A stretch of DNA of 56,000 nucleotides from NCBI GenBank assembly GCA_963169325.1, contig CAUJEY010000020.1:1-56000 (forward strand). Direction: 5' to 3'. Made by a program: the position numbers and the translations under genes. Origin of the DNA: Bacteroidota bacterium (GTDB lineage Bacteria; Bacteroidota; Bacteroidia; Chitinophagales; Saprospiraceae). Below are positions 18,876-27,461 of this stretch, in pieces; position 1 is the stretch's first letter; the number at the start of each line of letters is the position of its first letter. A model generated the notes under the pieces. It was not told where the DNA came from and searched no databases. It was given only the letters and a program-made list of their open reading frames with translations.

Positions 18876-20741
18876 ATGCAAAATGTATACCTTTTGTTTT
18901 TTCTTTTTTTACTGCAACAGAACCTGATTGCCCAACCCGTTTGTGTTTTAACCACCTGCGGCAGCACTGCCCCTACGGAAGTGAGCCTTCCCGGTGGCGA
19001 TTTCGAGGATGCTCCGGTTGCACCGCTTGACGGCCGTATCACGTTTTATGCCGGAGAAACGTACAGCAACTGGTCCGTGTTAGCCGGCTCCATCGACTTG
19101 TTAGGGCCGGATTATGCCGATTTCACCGACGGGAATCCCAAGGGCGCAAGCCAGTTTATCGACCTGAACGGCTTCGAGCCTGCCACCATAGCCACAACAT
19201 TATCCGGGCTCATTCCAGGCAATATGTACACCATCGAACTATGGTATGCTAAAAACTATGGGGCAAGCAGTGCCAGTTGCAATTTATTGGTTGCTAACGG
19301 CGCCTGGCTGAATGCCGGCTGGACGGCGACCAATGACGGCGGCGATATCTGGCTGGAAAAATGTTTTACGTTCACGGCCCAAGCCGGCACGGCTGAACTC
19401 CGCCTGATCGGCTCCAGCACTTTTACAACGGCCGGAATGTTGCTCGATAATATAACGTTGTGGAGGTGCCCCACAGGAAGTCCGGATACTACGCTCCTGT
19501 CTGATGTGACCTGCGATCCGGCAAAAGCAGGCGTTTTTGTACAAAATCTAACCAACATGGCAGGCTACGACAGTATTGTGATTAATACGATCAACCTCTT
19601 ACCGACAGATACGCTTATTCAGACTTTTACTACCTGCGACCCAACCCAAACGGGCGTTACCGTTGATGTTTTAAGTAATCAATTTGGCTGCGACAGTATT
19701 GTGCTTATGGTGACCGGCCTCTTGCAATTGTCCCTGACCCTGGATATTTCCAATTTTAACGGCTTTGCCATATCCTGTTCCGGCAGCACCGACGGCAGCG
19801 CCCGCATCGTACCGGTCAGCGGTACTCCGCCCTTCTCGTATGCCTGGTCCAATGGCAGTCAGAATCCGGAAATAACAGGCGTTTCTGCCGGAAATTATCT
19901 GGTGACCGTAACGGATAACAAGGGTTGTTCCGGTACGGCCATAGCGGTGCTGGATGAACCGGACCCATTGTTGGTGACGACTACGGTCGTCGGTATCGGC
20001 TGTTCCGGCGCAAGCGGCGGCTCCATTCGTATCGGAGTGACCGGCGGCGCAACACCTTACCGGTTTTCTTTGGATAACATGAATTTTCAAGCGACCAATA
20101 TTTTCAGGGATTTGCCGGAAGGCACGTATACCGCCACTACGATGGATGCCAATGGCTGTTCCTATTCGGAAATCTGTTGGATAGAAACACTGGTACCGGT
20201 AGAGGTGTCTCTGGGCGCGGATATCACTGTCGAATTGGGCGATCAAACGCTCCTGCAGGCTGTTGTCAGTGTGTCGGCAGATGATCTGGCATCCGTCTTG
20301 TGGTCGATAAGCGATTCTATGTCCTGCCCGCAGTGTCTGGATCAATTGATCGTACCACTTGTCACGGGTGCTTATTCGGTCCGGGTGGCGGCCAACAATG
20401 GTTGTACCGATGCTGATACCGTTCTTGTGGTCGTAGACCGGAGTAGAAAAATCTATGTTCCCAACGCTTTTTCGCCCAATGACGACGGCTTCAACGACAT
20501 TTTGATGATTTTCAGCAAACCCGGGGCGGTGCGCCAGGTGAAATCCTTCCAGATTTTCGACCGCTGGGGAGAGGCGGTGTTCCGGCGGGAAAATTTTCAG
20601 CCGAATGATCCCGGATACGGATGGAACGGCGTTTATCGCGGCAAGGCGATGAGTCCCGGCGTTTATGTGTGGGTGGCGGAAATTGAGTTTGTAGACGGGG
20701 TGACGGAGGTTTTTAGTGGGGATGCGACGGTGGTGCGGTGA
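18876..20741 (+). CDS. Paralogous surface protein: 2 two-Cys repeats, SprB-type repeats, T9SS type B tail
   Basis: 621 residues; signal peptide MQNVYLLFFLFLLQQNLIAQ. It has the same N-terminal beta-sandwich as its upstream neighbour (GGDFEDAPVAPLDGRITF to MLLDNITLW, about 35-200). Only two of the 41-residue repeats follow (about 205-286), then SprB-type modules and the same 95-residue type B secretion domain, almost identical at the DNA level to that of the neighbour. The HYR-like section is missing. In its first repeat the second Cys is replaced by Tyr (GYDS for GCDS), which leaves an unpaired Cys if the repeats are disulfide-bonded. It arose by tandem duplication; the two probably share an export route and location. 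Confidence 0.87.
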   Translation: MQNVYLLFFLFLLQQNLIAQPVCVLTTCGSTAPTEVSLPGGDFEDAPVAPLDGRITFYAGETYSNWSVLAGSIDLLGPDYADFTDGNPKGASQFIDLNGFEPATIATTLSGLIPGNMYTIELWYAKNYGASSASCNLLVANGAWLNAGWTATNDGGDIWLEKCFTFTAQAGTAELRLIGSSTFTTAGMLLDNITLWRCPTGSPDTTLLSDVTCDPAKAGVFVQNLTNMAGYDSIVINTINLLPTDTLIQTFTTCDPTQTGVTVDVLSNQFGCDSIVLMVTGLLQLSLTLDISNFNGFAISCSGSTDGSARIVPVSGTPPFSYAWSNGSQNPEITGVSAGNYLVTVTDNKGCSGTAIAVLDEPDPLLVTTTVVGIGCSGASGGSIRIGVTGGATPYRFSLDNMNFQATNIFRDLPEGTYTATTMDANGCSYSEICWIETLVPVEVSLGADITVELGDQTLLQAVVSVSADDLASVLWSISDSMSCPQCLDQLIVPLVTGAYSVRVAANNGCTDADTVLVVVDRSRKIYVPNAFSPNDDGFNDILMIFSKPGAVRQVKSFQIFDRWGEAVFRRENFQPNDPGYGWNGVYRGKAMSPGVYVWVAEIEFVDGVTEVFSGDATVVR

Positions 20742-20763
20742 AAAAGTTAGAACAAAAAACCTG

Positions 20764-20771
20764 TATGTTTG
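20764..20771 (+). promoter_or_regulatory. Putative -7 box of the AspT-family gene
   Basis: TATGTTTG fits TAnnTTTG and lies 28 bases before the ATG at 20800. No strong -33 element was seen. Confidence 0.4.
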
Positions 20772-20799
20772 ACCCATAAAACCCGCCATCACACCCACC

Positions 20800-22443
20800 A
20801 TGCAACACACCGGCAACACCGAAGAAGCGCTTTTTTACCTCTTTTTGGCCGCCGCCCTGGGGTCTTTTCTCGGCAACTTCAAGTGGCGCGGCAACAGCCT
20901 GGGCGTGGCGGCTATTCTGTTTGTCGGCCTGGCCATCGGCGCGGCCCGGCCAGAGGTGCGTATCCCCGATGTCATCAAACTGCTCGGCCTTGCTATTTTT
21001 GTATACAGCATCGGCCTGAGTTCCGGGCCGGCATTTTTCCACTCGTTTCGGAACCGGGGCGCCACGAATCTGATCCTCGCGGTATCGGTGTTGAGTTTGC
21101 TCTCGGTGTGTATCGGGGCCTTGTCGTTTGCCTTTGGGTTCGATGCGTCGGGCGCGGCAGGCATGCTGGCGGGTATCACGACGAATACGCCGGCGCTGGC
21201 GGGATTGCTCGATGCCATACAAGCCAGTCCGGGCCCCGAAAGCGATATCATGTCGAACAACGCGGTGGTGGGCTATTCCATCTCTTATCCGATGGGTGTG
21301 CTGGGGCTGATGATCGCAGTAGCCCTGATGCGCCGTTTGTTGCGCGTGGACTACGCTGCCGAAGCCACCGCGCTGGGGCGGGAGTTCCCCACCGGCCAGC
21401 CGATTATCAATCAAACGGTATCAATCACCAAAGCCGAAGCGACCGGCATAACGTTGCGCGAACTAAAAAAACGACACCACTTACAGGTCATATTCGGGCG
21501 CTTGCGCCGCAACGGCGTCGATTCGTTATGCCACTGGGAAACCACTTTCGAACCCGGCGATCTGGTGGTCATTACCGGAGAAACGGAGGAAGTGACGCAC
21601 ACCGGCGCTTTGCTCGGCGAACTGGTTACCAGTACGGATTTAGCCGACGATCATTCCGTATTCGACCTCCGGCGCATGTTTGTCTCCAACCCCAAAGTGG
21701 CAGGCAAAACCATCGCCGCACTCAACCTGACCGAAACATACCCCGTGGTGCTCACCCGCATCCGGCACGGCGACACCGATATGCTGGTGCGTTCCGACAC
21801 CGTGCTCGAACTCGGCGACCGCATCCGCGTGCTGGCGCGCCAGGAGGATATGAAACATCTCGAAAAAATCTTCGGCGACTCCTACGAACAACTCAGCCAT
21901 ATCGACCTGCTTTCTTTCGGCCTGGGCATGGGTTTGGGCATGCTCATCGGCTCCATCGAAATGACCCTGCCCGGCGGTATTCTGTTCAGCCTCGGTTTTG
22001 CCGGCGGCCCCCTGCTGGCAGGCCTCCTGCTCTCGTATCTGCGCCGCTCGGGCCCTATTCTCTGGACCCTACCCTACTCCGCCAACCTTACGCTGCGCCA
22101 AATCGGGCTCATTCTGATGCTGGCCGCCATCGGGATCAATTCCGGCGCTGCTTTTTTGTCCACCATGCTCAGCCCGGTGGGCCCGCTCATGTTTTTATCA
22201 TCAGCCATCGTCAGCATATTTGGCAGTATTCTGATTTTATGGGCCGGCTACAAACTGTTTCACATTCCATACATCCTGCTCAGCGGCATGATCAGCCACC
22301 ATCCGGCCAATCTGGATTTTGCCAACAACCAGGCCGGCAATAAAATACCTACCTACGGCTACGCGCTGGTGTATCCGTTGTTGCTGATTGGCAAAATCGT
22401 GTTTGTGCAAATGTTGTGGCAGTTGCTCAAAGTATTGGGGTAA
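20800..22443 (+). CDS. AspT/YidE-family transporter with two TrkA-C domains
   Basis: 547 residues. Two blocks of about five membrane helices (about 10-175 and 375-547) flank two soluble TrkA-C (RCK-C) domains: about 200-285, with ITLRELKKRHHLQVIFGRLRR, and about 290-370, with VAGKTIAALNLTETYPVVLTRI. This architecture is that of the aspartate:alanine exchanger family (AspT, YidE, YbjL). Both halves carry the family signature with GITTNTPALAGL and GLILMLAAIGINSG. Family members exchange amino or carboxylic acids, and the substrate here is not predictable. The membrane halves look internally duplicated, as is usual in the family. Confidence 0.88.
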   Translation: MQHTGNTEEALFYLFLAAALGSFLGNFKWRGNSLGVAAILFVGLAIGAARPEVRIPDVIKLLGLAIFVYSIGLSSGPAFFHSFRNRGATNLILAVSVLSLLSVCIGALSFAFGFDASGAAGMLAGITTNTPALAGLLDAIQASPGPESDIMSNNAVVGYSISYPMGVLGLMIAVALMRRLLRVDYAAEATALGREFPTGQPIINQTVSITKAEATGITLRELKKRHHLQVIFGRLRRNGVDSLCHWETTFEPGDLVVITGETEEVTHTGALLGELVTSTDLADDHSVFDLRRMFVSNPKVAGKTIAALNLTETYPVVLTRIRHGDTDMLVRSDTVLELGDRIRVLARQEDMKHLEKIFGDSYEQLSHIDLLSFGLGMGLGMLIGSIEMTLPGGILFSLGFAGGPLLAGLLLSYLRRSGPILWTLPYSANLTLRQIGLILMLAAIGINSGAAFLSTMLSPVGPLMFLSSAIVSIFGSILILWAGYKLFHIPYILLSGMISHHPANLDFANNQAGNKIPTYGYALVYPLLLIGKIVFVQMLWQLLKVLG

Positions 22444-22514
22444 AGGGTTATTGCCACCATTTTAAATGTCTCAACGTCTAATGTTGTCATTCTTTCACAT
22501 TAATGACTTGAGTC

Positions 22515-23135
22515 ATGAAAAAACAAATGATTGCTATCGCCCTGGCCGTGGGCGCCATCCTGCTGTCCCAATGCAGGCAGGAAACATCGAGCCAAACCAA
22601 TTCCACAGGCCATACGCCGCAAACGCAAGCCTACGCCGGCTTCGAAAGCCAGGTAAAATGGGGTGAGCACCTGATTACCGTTTCGGCCTGTCACGATTGT
22701 CACACCCCTAAAATCATTACGGCCGAAGGGATGATGTTGCTCGACAGTTCCCGGCTGCTTTCCGGCCATCCGTCCGGTATGCCGGCGCCACAGGTGGATC
22801 GCGCCGAACTGGAGCGCAAGGGGCAGACGACCACCGATATGCTAACTGCCTGGGTAGGCCCCTGGGGTGTTTCCTACGCCGCCAACCTCAGCTCCGACGA
22901 CACCGGTACGGGCACCTGGTCGGAAGCGCAGTTTATGACCGCGATTCGCAAAGGCAAATTTAAAGGTCTGGAAGGCTCCCGTACCTTGTTGCCGCCCATG
23001 CCCTGGGAGGTGTATCGCTACATGACCGACGACGAACTGAAAGCCATTTTTGCCTACCTGAAATCGACGAAGCCGGTCCGGAATGTAGTGCCCGCCCCGG
23101 AACCGCCGGTGTCGGCGTCGATTTCCAGCAAGTAA
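22515..23135 (+). CDS. Monohaem c-type cytochrome lipoprotein
   Basis: 206 residues. The lipoprotein signal ends LLSQC (Cys20). One haem-binding motif CHDCH lies at 59-63 (SACHDCHTPK). The C-terminal helix MTDDELKAIFAYLKS is the usual end of a class I cytochrome c domain; MPWEVY just before it may supply the axial Met. It would carry electrons at the periplasmic face of the outer membrane or the surface. No oxidase or dehydrogenase gene is adjacent, so its partner is unknown. Confidence 0.8.
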   Translation: MKKQMIAIALAVGAILLSQCRQETSSQTNSTGHTPQTQAYAGFESQVKWGEHLITVSACHDCHTPKIITAEGMMLLDSSRLLSGHPSGMPAPQVDRAELERKGQTTTDMLTAWVGPWGVSYAANLSSDDTGTGTWSEAQFMTAIRKGKFKGLEGSRTLLPPMPWEVYRYMTDDELKAIFAYLKSTKPVRNVVPAPEPPVSASISSK

Positions 23136-23877
23136 CTGATGTTACGCAGGCCGGCCCAGCGGGCCGCAATCTTTGTAGAAATTTCCGGTATGACATTGGC
23201 CCGGTCCAGCGGACCGGTAACTGAGTTCTAATGCGCCCAAAATAGCGGCCCGCTGGGCCGCTCGAAAGCCAAGGGCATGCAAAATACAACAAAGATCTCG
23301 GCCCGCTGGGCCGGCCTGCCTGGGTGCAACCGGCATTTGTCCCCCTCAAGTCAGGCATAATCGCCCAAAATTGTTTGATTGAACTATATTTTTTGCATAA
23401 AATGCAATAATGGATTTGTCATGCTGAGCGTAGCGAAGCATCCGGGGCCGAAGGCCAAGATATTTTGAATAAAAAACCTTCGGGCTACGCCCTCGGATGC
23501 TTCGCTGTGCTCAGCATGACACCGTTTTACGTTGAATTATATGATTTTAAAACAATAAGGGCACATTTGACTTGGTATTTAGGGGGACAGGTGCCGTTTG
23601 CACCCGCCTGCGTAACATCAGTAAGCAATTTTTTTTGCATACGATTTTACGGCCCTACACTTTGTGTCTTTGTGACTTTGTGTGACACTTTATTTCACAC
23701 AAAGCCACAAAGACACAAAGCGTAGAGCCGTTTTTTATTGGTCGGAGAATATGTTAAAATGTCGGGAATGGAAATCAATTTTGACAAAAAGGATTAGATT
23801 GCGACTCATCTTAATATCCGTTCCTGCTTTCCCGGAACTACTCCGGAAACGGGATTAATCTCTTAAATCGATTTCCA
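23136..23877. repeat. Intergenic block of nested palindromic elements
   Basis: This 742-base gap has no convincing gene. The outer inverted repeat is 23136-23151 with 23606-23621 (CTGATGTTACGCAGGC), continued by 23322-23346 with 23581-23605. Its left arm is split by a second element whose ends (23146-23166 and 23299-23319) are a perfect 21-bp inverted repeat rich in GGCCC. The centre holds a third palindrome (23418-23520, ends GTCATGCTGAG/CTCAGCATGAC). A fourth (23650-23730, built of TTTGTGTCTTTGTG) follows. Each is a potential long hairpin. Confidence 0.85.
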
Positions 23878-26800
23878 ATGAAAACAACACTGTACCGGTT
23901 TATTTTATCGGGTTGGGTGGCCGTTCTGTTACTGGCCGTATCCTGTAAGCCGCAAAAACTAATCCCCTTCGAACCGGTCGACCTGCACCGCGCCGGCAAA
24001 GACCTGATCGGCGACCGCTTTACCCTGCGACGAGGTTATCCGGACACCTTGCTTTTAGGCGGGTTCACCATCGTGGTGGAAAAATACACCGAAACGGCCC
24101 AGTGGAACGCCAAATTGCAGCGTTTCACCGGCCTGACGGGCTACGGGCGGGTGAAATTCAGTTGTCAGACCCATCACTTCCCCTGGAGCCCGATATGGGC
24201 CGGCGCTTTATTCAAACCTGTCAAGGTTGTCATTGTCGATTCCGTGCAGAGCGCCCAAACTCAAATTTCTGTGCGTGATGCGAAAGTGCTTGGCCTTGCC
24301 AACAAACCGGGCGAAACCATCGAATTGCAATTGCCGGTCGTCGGCGCGCAGGTCGTCGATCTGGGCGCTTACCTGAACGACTTGTTTCCCAACAAACAAC
24401 CCGACGGCATCCGGGTAGCGTTTGATGACCTCACGGTGCAAATGAGCGGCATCCGGCCAAAAACCGGCACCGTGCTTGTCGGCGTGGCCACCTATCCTAC
24501 CCTACCGCCGATACCGGAACCGCCGGTCCGGCTGCCGGTATCCGCCGGTTTTACCCTGGAAATCGACACGTTCACCATCAATCAGGTCGGCGCCATCGCC
24601 GGGGCCAGGCTGGTACTGCCATCCTCCCTGACCGCCGGGGCCGAATGCCGTGCCGCGACGCTGAACCTCGGCGAAATACTCCTCTCACAAAAATGTGAAT
24701 TTTATAAGGAATTGCCTGATTCCATCTATGCATTCGGCGTGGGGCGCACGACGATGTATGCTGCGGGCCGCGGTTATGTGGCCGATTTTTCCGCTACCAA
24801 AACTTACGGGCCTTCCGGCAAACCCAACGCCTGGAAAGGCGTCTACCTTTTTGCAGGGGAATCGGCCGGCACGCCATCGGGTGTGGTTTCCAACATCGGA
24901 TACCTGCAAGCGCGGTACACCTTTCCGAACGGTTTAGTGGAAAGCGACGGCTTGTGGGCTACCTTTAGTTGCGCGCGGCCCTACCGCTATCGCACGGTAC
25001 AACCCGCCGGCTATACCATGAATTTTGAGGGCGCACAACTCACGGTGCAACGCAGCGGCGTGTTAAACGGCGCTTTAAACGGTGTAAAAGCGGTGCTGCC
25101 GGAAAGTGGCGTGCGGGATAAAAACGGCCTGCCCGTGACCGTATCGTTCGTTAGCCTGGCCGTAAACGACCAGCTCGACCTGCGCGGCGGCGCGTCTTTT
25201 CCACCGGACGGCAGCCTGTATTGGGGCGACTTGTTATCTGCCCAGCCGATGCTGGCTTTTGGTATTGAAAAGGCAGGCGCCCGCGTGATTCTGGCTTTTT
25301 CGGCCCAGGCCAAACAGCCGTTTTTCCCGATCACCCCATCGGGCAAATATTTCGACGAAACGGTGCGCTGGGACAGTCTGCAAGGGGCTACCTTCCTTTT
25401 CAGCACCGAATATATGCTGGCTATAAATGCCCGGAACGTCCCCGCAACCTGGAAGCCCATGCCGCCTGCCATGGCCCCGCATCTGAAACTACAGATGATC
25501 GGAAAAGGACAGGATGCCTGGCTCAACGTGGTGACCGAAGGGGTGCATTGCAAACTGGAATCGGATATTTACCAGCCGAACGACACCAAACTGGGCGACC
25601 CCAATGATGCACTATACGTTGGTAAAACGCCATTTTCCATTCTTTTTGCCAAAGACAACAAAAAAGGCAGCATCCGCCTGCGCTGCGTGGAAAGTGCGGT
25701 GTTCGACTGCGATATGCGCGGGCAGGTAGACCTGGCAGAGCCGTCGAAGACCCGGTTGGATTTTAAAGAAATGTGTTTCACCTCCACGGCGCAAAACGCC
25801 GGCGGAAAAGTCGACCTGAGCGGTGGCGGCGCTAAACTGGATTACTGGGGTTTGGATCTGGTGCCCAAACCCGGATTTTCTTCGTCCGGTTTGGTGAGCG
25901 TACGCACCGGCCAGATCATACTCAGCGCAGCCGGTTTGAAAGAACAGCGGCATTTCGCCGAGCCGTTTTATCTCACCTGGGGCGAACTGCTGGCCAACGG
26001 CGAAGTAGGACGTATGTTTTTCGACTATAATTCGGCCGGGCAAAAGTTCGATGGCTTCCATTTTGTCACTTCGGGCGTGGCTTTGTCGCATTTCGATCCG
26101 GCGCAAAAAGCATTTCTTCGCGTGGGCGGCATGGCGCATTTTCCATTTTTCGGCGGCGACTATCTACACATCCGGGATATTTTCGATCCCGGCCAGCCGG
26201 CCGCGCCTTTTAATTCGAGGGTGATCGAACTCAGCAACGAAACCCTTACCGGCTTTTCTCCGACCGATTTCTCCATCGCCGGCAACTGGGGCGGCGGCAA
26301 GGCCCGTTTCGCCTTTGATATCGCCTACGATGCTATTGCCCAAAACGGCTTTACCGGCGCCGGACCGAGTACGCTCAGTTATCTGCTGGGCGGCGATGTC
26401 GGCTCCACTCTGGTGATGAATGATCGCGGCGCCTGTATTCGCATCGGCTCCAACCTGCTGGATCAACGAAGTCTGGCGCTTGGGCCCGTAGCCAATATTT
26501 CAAACATTACGCGCATCTGGGGTTGCGCCTGCATCGTGGGCGACCAGATCACCAACATAACCGTAGGCGGCGAAGTGACCAATGCCGCCAACGTCAGTAT
26601 CGCAGCCCGCGTGGGCTCCACGTTGCAGGCCGTGCTGCAGGTGACGCCGACAACCTCCAAAATCACTATGGACGGCGAAGCCTATATGTCATTGGGCGCT
26701 GCTGCGGACCTGCTTGTGAACGGCCATATCCAGTTGTCCATGGACTATGCCAATGCTATCCTGGAAGGCGAAGTGGCAGGGCAATTCCGCGCTGCGGAAG

Positions 26801-27363
26801 GCGCCCTGGTGGTTGGGTCCTCCATTGAGGGGCAAGGCGAGGCGAACTGGCATATCGGTCCGGATTACCAATCCATACAAGGTATGCTGGCGCTGAAAAT
26901 TATGGGTATCGGCGGTGGTTCCGGCCTCGGTGCGGGCTTTTATGCCGGCATCAATGCGCCGAAGGCCAAAGCCTGGGTGTTGATCGGCAGCAACCCGCGG
27001 TATAAATTGAATATGAACTTGTTGCCCAATAACCTCACCGGGGTGTACGGCTATGTACACCTCAGCCAAAGTGTAAACCTCTATGTCGTTTCCGGCGGGT
27101 ATGAACTGTATGTGGGCCTGGGCGCATTTTTATCGCCCCTGCCAACGGTAATCGGCAATCTGGGCGGGCGTATTCACGGCGAAATCCTCGGCGGTTTGGT
27201 GTCGGCAGGCGCCGGATTCAACATGCAGCTGGCGGTAGGGCCTCCCTGTGGCTTAGGCTTTCAGGGCACGGTCAGCCTCGACGCCTGCGTGCTGTGGGTT
27301 TTCTGCGGAGGCGTCGATTTGACGGTTGGACTGAATGGCTGTGACGGGTTTTATATTGAATGA
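23878..27363 (+). CDS. Large lipoprotein of unknown function, first gene of a three-gene set
   Basis: 1161 residues. The lipoprotein signal ends LLAVSC (Cys23). I do not recognise a family. The sequence is beta-rich with few charged helices. It has Gly/Ala-rich stretches towards the C-terminus (about 900-1161, such as GIGGGSGLGAGFYAG and GGLVSAGAGFN) and scattered Cys pairs near the end (GCAC, and several in the last 40 residues). The middle has repeated F/Y-rich strand patterns typical of stacked beta-sandwich or solenoid proteins. It is followed on the same strand by a fibronectin-III protein and a putative secreted cysteine peptidase, suggesting one surface system. It could be a scaffold or adhesin; this is inference. 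Confidence 0.75.
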   Translation: MKTTLYRFILSGWVAVLLLAVSCKPQKLIPFEPVDLHRAGKDLIGDRFTLRRGYPDTLLLGGFTIVVEKYTETAQWNAKLQRFTGLTGYGRVKFSCQTHHFPWSPIWAGALFKPVKVVIVDSVQSAQTQISVRDAKVLGLANKPGETIELQLPVVGAQVVDLGAYLNDLFPNKQPDGIRVAFDDLTVQMSGIRPKTGTVLVGVATYPTLPPIPEPPVRLPVSAGFTLEIDTFTINQVGAIAGARLVLPSSLTAGAECRAATLNLGEILLSQKCEFYKELPDSIYAFGVGRTTMYAAGRGYVADFSATKTYGPSGKPNAWKGVYLFAGESAGTPSGVVSNIGYLQARYTFPNGLVESDGLWATFSCARPYRYRTVQPAGYTMNFEGAQLTVQRSGVLNGALNGVKAVLPESGVRDKNGLPVTVSFVSLAVNDQLDLRGGASFPPDGSLYWGDLLSAQPMLAFGIEKAGARVILAFSAQAKQPFFPITPSGKYFDETVRWDSLQGATFLFSTEYMLAINARNVPATWKPMPPAMAPHLKLQMIGKGQDAWLNVVTEGVHCKLESDIYQPNDTKLGDPNDALYVGKTPFSILFAKDNKKGSIRLRCVESAVFDCDMRGQVDLAEPSKTRLDFKEMCFTSTAQNAGGKVDLSGGGAKLDYWGLDLVPKPGFSSSGLVSVRTGQIILSAAGLKEQRHFAEPFYLTWGELLANGEVGRMFFDYNSAGQKFDGFHFVTSGVALSHFDPAQKAFLRVGGMAHFPFFGGDYLHIRDIFDPGQPAAPFNSRVIELSNETLTGFSPTDFSIAGNWGGGKARFAFDIAYDAIAQNGFTGAGPSTLSYLLGGDVGSTLVMNDRGACIRIGSNLLDQRSLALGPVANISNITRIWGCACIVGDQITNITVGGEVTNAANVSIAARVGSTLQAVLQVTPTTSKITMDGEAYMSLGAAADLLVNGHIQLSMDYANAILEGEVAGQFRAAEGALVVGSSIEGQGEANWHIGPDYQSIQGMLALKIMGIGGGSGLGAGFYAGINAPKAKAWVLIGSNPRYKLNMNLLPNNLTGVYGYVHLSQSVNLYVVSGGYELYVGLGAFLSPLPTVIGNLGGRIHGEILGGLVSAGAGFNMQLAVGPPCGLGFQGTVSLDACVLWVFCGGVDLTVGLNGCDGFYIE

Positions 27364-27380
27364 ATTCAGGGAATGGCCGG

Positions 27381-27429
27381 TTTTTGAGGTGTCGTCTGCG
27401 AGGTACGAGCAGGCGACATCTCAAAAAAA
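27381..27429 (+). other. Hairpin between the first and second genes of the set
   Basis: TTTTTGAGGTGTCG-x-CTGC pairs with GCAGG-CGACATCTCAAAAA around nine bases. There is no T-tract after it on the plus strand, so it looks more like an RNA stability or attenuation hairpin than a strong terminator. The downstream gene starts 33 bases later. Confidence 0.45.
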
Positions 27430-27461
27430 GGTCGCATCAAAACTGTCTAAATTATCAAATC

